A stretch of 64,000 bases of DNA. Origin: Aureimonas sp. AU20. Its GTDB lineage: Bacteria > Pseudomonadota > Alphaproteobacteria > Rhizobiales > Rhizobiaceae. Shown here piece by piece: positions 1-6,679 of the stretch. The notes beneath the pieces are model-generated. The model made no database searches. It was not told where the DNA came from and saw only the letters and a program-made list of their open reading frames with translations. Both the position numbers and the translations under genes were made by a program. Position 1 is the stretch's first letter. Every line of letters begins with the position of its first letter. The DNA is taken from contig NZ_CP006368.1 in NCBI RefSeq assembly GCF_001442755.1, forward strand, positions 1 to 64,000, written 5' to 3'.

Positions 1-55
1 CCGGGGGCGGGGCGTCTTCGCCCCCTGCCCGCTCCTCACCGCCGAACGATTTTAT

Positions 56-90
56 GGCCGGCGCCTCTCACCGGGCGCCGGCCTTTTTTT
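56..90 (+). terminator. Strong intrinsic terminator
   Basis: A perfect 10-bp inverted repeat (GGCCGGCGCC at 56-65, GGCGCCGGCC at 74-83) with an 8-nt loop is followed directly by seven T residues (84-90). It would end a plus-strand transcript from a gene left of the window. The minus-strand reading has no T run, so it works in one direction. Confidence 0.9.
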
Positions 91-543
91 ATTGGCCGAT
101 GCCCCCTCGCATCCAAGTCGGGCCGAACAGACGACGCACCATCGGGGCCGGCCCCGCAGATCGATGTGTCGCCCTTCGCGTTACAGCAGGATTCTCGCTT
201 GGGCGGTCGCATCGACACAGCGACCTCGTAACGGAACAATTCCGGATTTCGCTGGATATAAGGCAACGTCCGCTGCTCGTTTACGAACTGTATCGAAACG
301 CGGCATCCAAACAAACCGATGCCCGAAGCCTCACCTCTCCCCGTTGCCTTGATCCGCCATCGCTGAATGAAGCTGTTCTTGTTTCAGGTTATGGGCTTCG
401 GCGAGACTGGGAAGTCTCTGTATAAGGCCCGAGAACGCGGCCTCGCGGGAGCAGACCGGAGAATCGCATCTTGCTTGAGAATCAAAGTCTGTGAGATCGT
501 TGTTTCGAGCCGGACGTCCCTGGTCGATGAGCGTTGAGAGCGA

Positions 544-557
544 TTGACAGATGTCAA
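544..557. promoter_or_regulatory. TTGACA inverted repeat, possible repA operator or -35 box
   Basis: TTGACA at 544-549 and TGTCAA at 552-557 form an inverted repeat with a 2-nt centre. The left arm equals the sigma-70 -35 consensus, but no good -10 box lies 17 bases downstream. It may be a dyad operator rather than a promoter. It lies about 360 bases before the chosen repA start. Confidence 0.3.
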
Positions 558-708
558 CGCGGCTTGGAAACCGAGAAACCATATTAAGACAATGCGTTGC
601 GCGGCATCAGGGGTGTGGCAAGCTCACGGCCCGTCGGCAACACCCCCTTCATCTCTTACCAAAATATGAACCCCGTTTGACTCTCGGGTCCACTGGCCGC
701 ATCCTCGT

Positions 709-746
709 TAACGGTTTGGGCCGTTACATGAGCAGAGTGCCGTTAC
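709..746. repeat. CCGTTAC repeats upstream of repA
   Basis: TAACGG (709-714) and CCGTTA (721-726) make a 6-bp inverted repeat around TTTGGG. CCGTTAC then recurs as a direct repeat at 740-746, 19 bases after the copy at 721. A further inverse copy sits at 228-234. The phasing suggests binding sites for a plasmid protein such as RepA-ADP or RepB; the assignment is inference. Confidence 0.35.
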
Positions 747-913
747 TGATGGATAGGAGCGCAAGCCTCGGGATTGACCCGGATGCTTATGAACGGGCGG
801 AGCCGGATGCTCAATCCGGTCGCCGGTCCGGCCGTGCCGCGTCGCGGAACGGAGATGATCAGCCGCACCCTGCCCGCTCGCGGGCCGCGCGGATTCCAAA
901 ACGAGGCCAAGCG

Positions 914-2152
914 GTGTCCAAGCCGAAATCCAGATCACTTGAGTTCAAGCCTGCCGACGAGCAGATTGCCGCCGACGCGCGCCTCCTGTCCAGCCAACTC
1001 CAGGCGATGCGCCAGCGGCTATTCCCGCCGACTTCGTCGAAGACGCTGCGCCCCTTCACCTCTGGCGAAGCGGCGCGACTGATCGGGGTATCGGACAGCT
1101 ACCTCAGGCAATTGTCGATCTCGGGCGAAGGGCCGCAGCCCGAAGTCGGCCCCTCCGGCCGCCGCTCCTATACGCTCGGCGACATCAACGCCCTGCGCCG
1201 GCATCTGGCCTCGCAGCACGAGGCCGGCTCGCCCAAGGCGCGGCAGTATTTGAAATGGCGCCGACCCGAAAGCGACGAGCATCTGCAGATCATCGCCGTC
1301 ACCAACTTCAAGGGCGGCTCGGGCAAGACCACGACCTCGGCGCATCTTGCGCAGTATCTCGCTCTCCAGGGCTACCGGACGCTGGCGGTCGATCTCGATC
1401 CGCAGGCATCCTTTTCCGCGCTCCTGGGCTACCAGCCCGAGCTCGACCTTACCGGCAACGACACGCTCTACGGCGCGATCCGCTACGACGAGGAGCGCGT
1501 CTCGCTGGAGAGCATCATCCGGCCGACCTATTTCGACGGGCTCGATCTCGTGCCCGGCAATCTCGAACTGCAGGAGTTCGAGCACGCGACGCCTCGGCAG
1601 CTGGCGGAGGCGCAGCGCGAGGGCCGCGCCGGAGAGCGCCTGTTCTTCGCCCGCGTGCAGGACGCTCTGCGCGAGGTTGAATCCAAATACGACATCGTCG
1701 TCATCGACTGCCCGCCCCAACTTGGCTTCCTGACCCTGGGTGCGCTTTGCGCAGCGACCTCGGTCCTTGTGACCGTGCATCCCCAGATGCTCGACGTCGC
1801 TTCGATGAGCCAGTTCCTGTTCATGACCTCGGACCTGCTTCAGGTCGTGCGAGAGGCCGGCGGCAATCTGAACTTCGACTTCTTGCGCTATCTCGTGACG
1901 CGCTATGAGCCGCATGACGGGCCACAGGCGCAGATCGCGGGCTTCCTGCGCGCGCAGTTCGGCAGCCGCGTCCTTACCAACCCCATGCTGAAGTCCACGG
2001 CGCTGAGCGACGCAGGCCTCACCAAGCAGACGCTCTACGAGGTGGCACGGGAGAATTTCTCCCGTTCGACCTACGACCGCGCGATGGAGTCGTTGACTGC
2101 TGTCAACAGCGAGGTCGAGGCGCTGATCCTGGAAAGCTGGGGGCGGGTGTGA
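914..2152 (+). CDS. repA: Plasmid partition ATPase RepA (ParA family)
   Basis: ParA-type ATPase that segregates the replicon with RepB and represses the repABC operon. From the GTG at 914 (VSKPKSRS) it is 412 residues, the usual RepA length. An HTH-like segment (FTSGEAARLIGVSDSYLRQL) lies near 47-67 and the deviant Walker A motif KGGSGKTT near 133-140. The motif VVIDCPPQLGF further on is the Walker B/switch II region. An in-frame ATG at 551 would add 121 residues of low-complexity, unconserved sequence, so I prefer 914. A weak GAGG precedes it. repB begins 58 bases downstream in the same direction, giving the standard repA-repB-repC order. Confidence 0.93.
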   Translation: MSKPKSRSLEFKPADEQIAADARLLSSQLQAMRQRLFPPTSSKTLRPFTSGEAARLIGVSDSYLRQLSISGEGPQPEVGPSGRRSYTLGDINALRRHLASQHEAGSPKARQYLKWRRPESDEHLQIIAVTNFKGGSGKTTTSAHLAQYLALQGYRTLAVDLDPQASFSALLGYQPELDLTGNDTLYGAIRYDEERVSLESIIRPTYFDGLDLVPGNLELQEFEHATPRQLAEAQREGRAGERLFFARVQDALREVESKYDIVVIDCPPQLGFLTLGALCAATSVLVTVHPQMLDVASMSQFLFMTSDLLQVVREAGGNLNFDFLRYLVTRYEPHDGPQAQIAGFLRAQFGSRVLTNPMLKSTALSDAGLTKQTLYEVARENFSRSTYDRAMESLTAVNSEVEALILESWGRV

Positions 2153-2210
2153 TGACGGGCGATTTCCCTCTCGTTCCGGGCATCGTGGATAGTCTTTTCG
2201 GAGGCGCGGC

Positions 2211-3245
2211 ATGAGCCGGCGTCGCGACGAGTTGAAGGCGTTGCTCGGTGGCGCGCCGCCGGCGGAGGCGGAGACGCCCGCCGAGGCGGAAGCCGCCTCC
2301 GCCGCTCGGCCTCGCGCCCATGCGAGTTCCGGCGCGGTGAAGGCCATGGGCCTGGCGCTCGGAAACCTGCGCGCCGAGGCCGAGGACGCGAGAGCCCTGC
2401 GCGAACAAGTGGCTCGCGGTGAGCGCGTCGTGGAGATCGACCCGAACCGGATCGAGCCGGCTTTCGTAGCCGATCGCCTGTCGCAGCCCGATCGCTCCGA
2501 CGAGGCCTTTGACGCGCTTTGTCGCTCGATCGAGGAAGGCGGACAGGAGGTGCCCGTGCTCCTGCGCCCGCATCCGGACGCGGAGCGGTCGCAGGCGGGC
2601 TGGTATCAGACTGCCTACGGCCATCGCCGCGTCGCCGCCGCGCGGGCTCTCGGCATCAAAGTGCGCGCCGTGGTGCGCCCGCTCAGCGATGTCGAGCTGG
2701 TGGTGGCGCAGGGCAAGGAAAACTCCGAGCGGCGTGATCTTTCCTTCATCGAGCGCGCGCTGTTTGCCGAGGCGCTCCTGCAACGCGGGTTCGAGCGGGC
2801 AACCGTCCAGTCCGCTCTGTCGCTTCACAAGGCGGAAATGACGCGGCTGCTCCAGGTGGCGGAGGCGGTGCCAGATGCGATCGCGCGGGCCATCGGCCCG
2901 GCGCCGCGCGCGGGCCGCACGCGCTGGATGCTCCTGGCCGAACAGCTGAGAACGGCCGGTGCACGCGATAAGGCCGAGCGCGAAATCGCGACGGAGCGGT
3001 TCGCCAAGGCGACGAGTGATGAGCGCTTCGTTCTTATGCTGGAGCGCCTGACCCGCCGCGCCAAGACGGTCAGCCGAACGGCCGAGGCGCTATCTGAGCC
3101 GAGCGGACGCGTCGTGGCGTCTTTTAAGCCAGACGGCAAGCGGTCCGTCATCGAGTTCAAGGGCGAGGGGGCCTTCGCCGCCTTCGTCGCTTCCGAAATT
3201 CCCGCGCTCTACGCCGCCTTCAAGGCGCGAGAGGGCGAGGACTGA
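2211..3245 (+). CDS. repB: Plasmid partition protein RepB (ParB family)
   Basis: Centromere-binding protein that works with RepA in plasmid segregation. It has 344 residues. The ParB/Srx-like nuclease-fold region includes VVEIDPNRIEPAFVADR near 73-89 and YGHRRVAAARALG near 134-146. A central helix-turn-helix region follows, around SFIERALFAEALLQRGF and VQSALSLHKAEMTRLL. The first 45 residues are alanine- and glutamate-rich, as in other RepB proteins. GGAGG lies 7 bases before the ATG. The gene sits between repA and repC; I found no perfect copy of the repABC parS consensus nearby. Confidence 0.93.
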   Translation: MSRRRDELKALLGGAPPAEAETPAEAEAASAARPRAHASSGAVKAMGLALGNLRAEAEDARALREQVARGERVVEIDPNRIEPAFVADRLSQPDRSDEAFDALCRSIEEGGQEVPVLLRPHPDAERSQAGWYQTAYGHRRVAAARALGIKVRAVVRPLSDVELVVAQGKENSERRDLSFIERALFAEALLQRGFERATVQSALSLHKAEMTRLLQVAEAVPDAIARAIGPAPRAGRTRWMLLAEQLRTAGARDKAEREIATERFAKATSDERFVLMLERLTRRAKTVSRTAEALSEPSGRVVASFKPDGKRSVIEFKGEGAFAAFVASEIPALYAAFKAREGED

Positions 3246-3317
3246 TCGGCGGGACCAACCGCCGGCGAGACAGACGACGCGCAACGAAACCAGGAAAGGA
3301 CAGAGATCGAGGCGATC

Positions 3318-3353
3318 AAAAAAAGGCCCCCGAAACGTGATGCTCCGGAAGCC
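3318..3353 (-). terminator. Intrinsic terminator of the repABC antisense RNA
   Basis: Read on the minus strand, GGCUUCCG pairs with CGGGGGCC (eight pairs including two G-U) and is followed by seven U. On the plus strand the same bases lie in the repC leader, where the hairpin could also hinder repC expression when the antisense RNA is bound. Confidence 0.8.
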
Positions 3354-3368
3354 CTTTCAAGATGTAGC
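3318..3368 (-). ncRNA. Counter-transcribed RNA of the repABC unit (incompatibility RNA)
   Basis: The repB-repC gap has the signature of the small antisense RNA that represses repC in repABC plasmids. On the minus strand a perfect TTGACA (-35) lies at 3403-3398. A start near 3368 would give an RNA of about 50 nt ending in an intrinsic terminator (stem arms 3346-3353 and 3325-3332, then seven U from 3324 to 3318). Size, orientation and position match known repABC antisense RNAs. The -10 box is poor (TTCTTT with 17-bp spacing), so the 5' end is approximate. Confidence 0.75.
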
Positions 3369-3374
3369 AATCTG

Positions 3375-3403
3375 AAAGAATCATGTCCGGCATGCTCTGT
3401 CAA
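3375..3403 (-). promoter_or_regulatory. Promoter of the repABC antisense RNA
   Basis: A consensus -35 hexamer TTGACA lies at 3403-3398 on the minus strand, 55 bases upstream of the repC start codon and pointing toward repB. The -10 region (about 3380-3375) is degenerate. The placement fits the constitutive antisense promoter of repABC plasmids. Confidence 0.6.
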
Positions 3404-3458
3404 GAGTCGGTCGCGTTCCGGCAACGCCTCTGCTTTGCCTCGAGCCTGAAGCAGAGCC

Positions 3459-4739
3459 ATGTTCGAGATCCAATGGAACTCCCCTTTCGGGGCGCGGCCG
3501 ATATCGGCTGCCCTGATTCGGCGGGAGGATGGCGTGCGCCGTGCGCAAGCGCGTCTGCGCGCCGAGAAACCGGATGCTGACGAGGACGCGGGCGCCGATG
3601 GCCCCGACAAGTGGGTGCTGCTGCGGGCGCTGACAGAGGCGCGTGCGCATTTCCGCTTGTCCGATCGCACTCTGTCCGTCTTGGAAGCGCTCTTGTCCTG
3701 CCATGGGCAAAAGCGCATCGATCCTTCGCGCCCGCAGATCGTCTTTCCTTCGAACCGCGAATTGTCGCTGCGCACGCGCGGCATGGCCGACGCGACTCTG
3801 CGCCGTCATCTCGCCAGCCTGATCGAGACTGGCCTGCTTCTGAGGCGGGACAGTCCCAACGGCAAGCGCTACCGTCGGCGCGACCTCGAAGAGGGGGACG
3901 AGGCGTTCGGGTTCGATCTGTCGCCGTTTGCCCTCTGCGCGACCGAGATCTTCGCACGGGCCGAGGAGGCACGCGCAGAAGCGCGTAAGCTGCGTCGTCT
4001 GCGGACCGAGATCGCCATCTGCCGACGAGACATCCGAAAGATCCTGGATGCTGCGTTGATCGAGGAGCGCGCGGGCAATTGGGGCGCGTTGGAGCAGGCT
4101 TGGCAAGAGCTTTCCCGGCCGCTGTCGCGGAGTGCCACCGCCAGTGAACTCGAACAGATGTCCGCGCATGCTATCGAACTTCGCGCTAAGAGCGAAACTC
4201 TTTATCTTTCAGTGCTTTCTGAACAAGAAATGAGCGGCAATGACGCGCACGGCGAGCGCCACTATCAAGATTCAAATGCAGACTCTCATACTGAAATAGC
4301 CCAGGAAGAAAAGAACGAAGAAAAATCCGAGGTCGAGCAACCGATGCGTCACGATGCAGACGCTGCACCAGTGGGGCAGGGGGGCGAGGCGTTGCGCCGG
4401 TTGGCGGAGCGAGAGGCGCCTGATGTCGGAACCGTTATGACGATCTGCCCGACATTGGCGGACTACAGCCGCACGCCCATCCGCTCCCGCCGCGACTTCG
4501 AGGTGACGGCCGACCTCGTTCGCGGCTTCCTCGGCATTTCGTCGGACGCCTACCGCGCGGCGCAGGCGGCGATGGGGCCCTATGAGGCCGCCATCACCAT
4601 CGCGGCGCTTCTGGAGCGCGCCGATCGTGTACGCTCGCCCGGCGGCTATCTGCGCGCGTTGACGGCCAAGGCCGGCACCAAGCGGTTCCGCGTCGGCCCG
4701 ATGCTGGAGGCATTGCGCAACCAGTCTCTGCGGTCGTGA
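3459..4739 (+). CDS. repC: Plasmid replication initiator RepC
   Basis: Replication initiator of repABC replicons, acting on an origin inside its own gene. It has 426 residues, normal for the family. The N-terminal winged-helix part contains WVLLRALTEARAHFRLSDRTL and the conserved stretch with IVFPSNRELSLRTRGMAD, followed by ATLRRHLASLIETGLL. A charged low-complexity linker (about 255-300) is encoded by unusually AT-rich DNA. The conserved C-terminal region includes RSPGGYLRALTAKA. The ribosome site is weak, consistent with control by the antisense RNA encoded just upstream. The RepC level sets copy number. Confidence 0.93.
   Translation: MFEIQWNSPFGARPISAALIRREDGVRRAQARLRAEKPDADEDAGADGPDKWVLLRALTEARAHFRLSDRTLSVLEALLSCHGQKRIDPSRPQIVFPSNRELSLRTRGMADATLRRHLASLIETGLLLRRDSPNGKRYRRRDLEEGDEAFGFDLSPFALCATEIFARAEEARAEARKLRRLRTEIAICRRDIRKILDAALIEERAGNWGALEQAWQELSRPLSRSATASELEQMSAHAIELRAKSETLYLSVLSEQEMSGNDAHGERHYQDSNADSHTEIAQEEKNEEKSEVEQPMRHDADAAPVGQGGEALRRLAEREAPDVGTVMTICPTLADYSRTPIRSRRDFEVTADLVRGFLGISSDAYRAAQAAMGPYEAAITIAALLERADRVRSPGGYLRALTAKAGTKRFRVGPMLEALRNQSLRS
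4185..4340. other. Putative replication origin (oriV) inside repC
   Basis: About 155 bases inside repC are markedly richer in A and T than the surrounding GC-rich gene, with A-rich runs around 4300-4335. In studied repABC plasmids the origin lies within repC in such an AT-rich segment. Position and composition agree with that; the exact boundaries are my estimate. Confidence 0.55.
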
Positions 4740-5169
4740 CGGGGTATCGAGGGGATGTCGGATCGGGTTGGGGGAGAGCGGTGGACGATCATTGCCGCCG
4801 ACACGTCTCGATCCAGGACGGGGCAGGGGCTTTATGGCTCGTGTCGCGCGAGGGGACGGGGAATGCGGCGATGCCGTGGAAGGGCGATGCAACTCGAAGA
4901 ACGCGACGGGATGGAAGGTTTCCTCACCTCGTTAGCCAGGCGGCGTCTTGCCGCCGTTGGCCGCAGCTTGCCGACGCGATTGCATTTGCCTCCCAGGACC
5001 GGAGGCTTTACGCAAAGGGAATGGGCGCAGGGAATCTTCCCGGACTTGTCGAACGGACTGCGCACCCGGGAATGGTCTTGCGCATGCATGCTCCTTCATC
5101 GCTCCCCTGTCAGGCTTCAAAGCCTTCGCGACCCCTTCAAGCCGTCGCTCGGCCGGATCGGACGCTCCC
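4740..5169. other. Gap between repC and the KaiC-like gene
   Basis: About 430 bases without a convincing gene. Open frames here (for example 4755-5180 on the plus strand) resemble no family and look like chance frames in GC-rich DNA. A hairpin with arms GGCGGC (4939-4944) and GCCGCC (4950-4955) lacks a T run, but could help end the repC transcript. No strong promoter hexamers were seen. Confidence 0.5.
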
Positions 5170-6669
5170 ATGAGCGCTGAGGACAAGCAGGTCATGGCGC
5201 GAACCGGCGTTCCCGGCCTCGACGACATCCTCTCCGGCGGCCTGTCCAAAGGGCACGTCTTCCTGCTGGAAGGCAGTCCCGGCACGGGCAAGACGACGAT
5301 CGCGCTCCGCTTTCTCCTGGCGGGCGGCGAAGACGGGGACAAGGGCCTCTACATCACGCTGTCGGAGACCGAGCGGGAACTGCGCGAGAGCGCGGCTTCG
5401 CATGGCTGGACGATCGGTGAGAGCGTCGAGGTCTTCGAACTCGTGCCGCCCGAAGTCGCGCTGGATTCCGATCGCGAGCAGAGCCTGCTTTATTCGTCCG
5501 ACCTGGAACTGGGAGAGGCGACGCGCACGATCTTCGAGGCCTTCGAGCGCGTGCGGCCCGCCCGCGTCGTGCTGGACAGCCTGTCCGAGATCCGGCTGCT
5601 CGCGCAAAGCTCGCTGCGCTACCGCCGGCAGATCCTGTCGCTGAAACATTATTTCGCACAGCAGGGCGCCACCGTGCTGCTGCTGGACGATCTCACGTCC
5701 GAGTCCATGGACAAGACCGTCCACAGCGTCGCACATGGCGTCATCAAGCTGGAGGAACTGGCTCCGGCCTATGGCGCCGAGCGGCGCCGGCTGCGCGTCA
5801 TGAAATATCGCGGCCGCGCTTTTCGCGGCGGTTATCACGACTTCACGATCCGCAATGGCGGCGTGTCGGTCTTTCCACGTCTCGTCGCGGCCGAGCACCG
5901 CACGGGCTTTACCCGCACGCGCATGACGAGCGATATCGCCGAGCTCGATGCGCTGCTGGGCGGCGGCATCGAACAAGGGTCGAGCACGCTTATTCTGGGC
6001 CCCGCCGGAACCGGAAAGAGCACCTTCACCTTCCAGTTCATCTCGGCCGCGATTGCGCGGGGCGAGAAAGCGGCCATGTTCATCTTCGACGAAGAACTGG
6101 GTCTTCTGTTCGACCGCACGAAAGCTATGGGCTTCGATTTCCAGGCCATGCAGAAGGAGGGGCTTCTCCACATCGAGCAGGTGGACGCGGCGGAGCTTTC
6201 GCCTGGCGAGTTCGCCCATCGCGTGCGCCAGCGCGTCGACGAAGGCGGTATGAAGACCGTTCTCATCGACAGCCTCAACGGCTATCAGGCTTCGATGCCG
6301 GAGGAGAATGCCCTCGTCCTGCACATTCACGAGCTTCTGCAATATCTCAATCGGCGGGGTGCGACGACCTTCCTGACCGTCGCCCAGCACGGGTTGGTCG
6401 GCGACATGAAGGCGCCGGTGGACATCACTTATCTCGCCGACACGGTGATCCTGCTGCGCTATTTCGAGGCACTGGGCACCGTTCGCCGGGCCGTTTCCGT
6501 CATCAAGAAGCGCGCCGGCTTCCACGAGGACACGATCCGAGAATACCGGATCGCCGAGAACGGGCTGACGCTGGGCCAGCCAATCAGGGGGTTCCAGGGC
6601 GTGCTGCGCGGCGTTCCCACGCTGATCGAGCAGGCAAACGCCGGCGTGGCCAACACGACCACCGACTGA
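5170..6669 (+). CDS. kaiC: KaiC-like two-domain RecA-fold ATPase
   Basis: RecA/RadB-superfamily ATPase with two tandem KaiC domains, 499 residues from the ATG at 5170. The first Walker A motif GSPGTGKTT is at 35-43 and the second, GPAGTGKST, at about 277-285. Each has downstream acidic residues (SETERE; FIFDEEL). The C-terminal stretch around DITYLADTVILLRYFEA is typical of bacterial KaiC-like proteins. In cyanobacteria KaiC is the clock phosphoprotein; KaiC homologues without KaiA/KaiB occur in many alphaproteobacteria next to histidine kinases, where a signalling role is proposed. No kaiB is present. The hybrid kinase gene begins 10 bases downstream, so the two are probably cotranscribed. 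Confidence 0.88.
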   Translation: MSAEDKQVMARTGVPGLDDILSGGLSKGHVFLLEGSPGTGKTTIALRFLLAGGEDGDKGLYITLSETERELRESAASHGWTIGESVEVFELVPPEVALDSDREQSLLYSSDLELGEATRTIFEAFERVRPARVVLDSLSEIRLLAQSSLRYRRQILSLKHYFAQQGATVLLLDDLTSESMDKTVHSVAHGVIKLEELAPAYGAERRRLRVMKYRGRAFRGGYHDFTIRNGGVSVFPRLVAAEHRTGFTRTRMTSDIAELDALLGGGIEQGSSTLILGPAGTGKSTFTFQFISAAIARGEKAAMFIFDEELGLLFDRTKAMGFDFQAMQKEGLLHIEQVDAAELSPGEFAHRVRQRVDEGGMKTVLIDSLNGYQASMPEENALVLHIHELLQYLNRRGATTFLTVAQHGLVGDMKAPVDITYLADTVILLRYFEALGTVRRAVSVIKKRAGFHEDTIREYRIAENGLTLGQPIRGFQGVLRGVPTLIEQANAGVANTTTD

Positions 6670-6679
6670 GAAGCCTGAC

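Larger units (their letters stand above)
91..913. other. Non-coding region upstream of repA
   Basis: About 820 bases without a convincing gene; short open frames overlap on both strands and none looks like a protein family. It holds possible control elements: a TTGACA/TGTCAA inverted repeat at 544-557, and the heptamer CCGTTAC at 721-727 and 740-746, with its inverse GTAACGG at 228-234 and six matching bases (TAACGG) at 709-714. In repABC plasmids this region carries the repA promoter and RepA/RepB operators; which element does so here is inference. Confidence 0.5.

Noticed and set aside
551-913. N-terminal extension of RepA by 121 codons
   Set aside because: The extension lacks the conserved composition of RepA and would make the protein unusually long. 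GTG at 914 gives the standard length.
4755-5180. Possible 141-codon gene between repC and the KaiC-like gene
   Set aside because: Arg/Ser-rich, no ribosome site, overlaps the real start at 5170, and a competing frame covers the same bases.
1-5200. parS centromere of repABC plasmids
   Set aside because: I looked for the 16-bp pattern GTT-N4-GC-N4-AAC around repA, repB and repC by eye and found only imperfect matches (for example near 2789-2803, one base short). It may lie outside the window or deviate from consensus.
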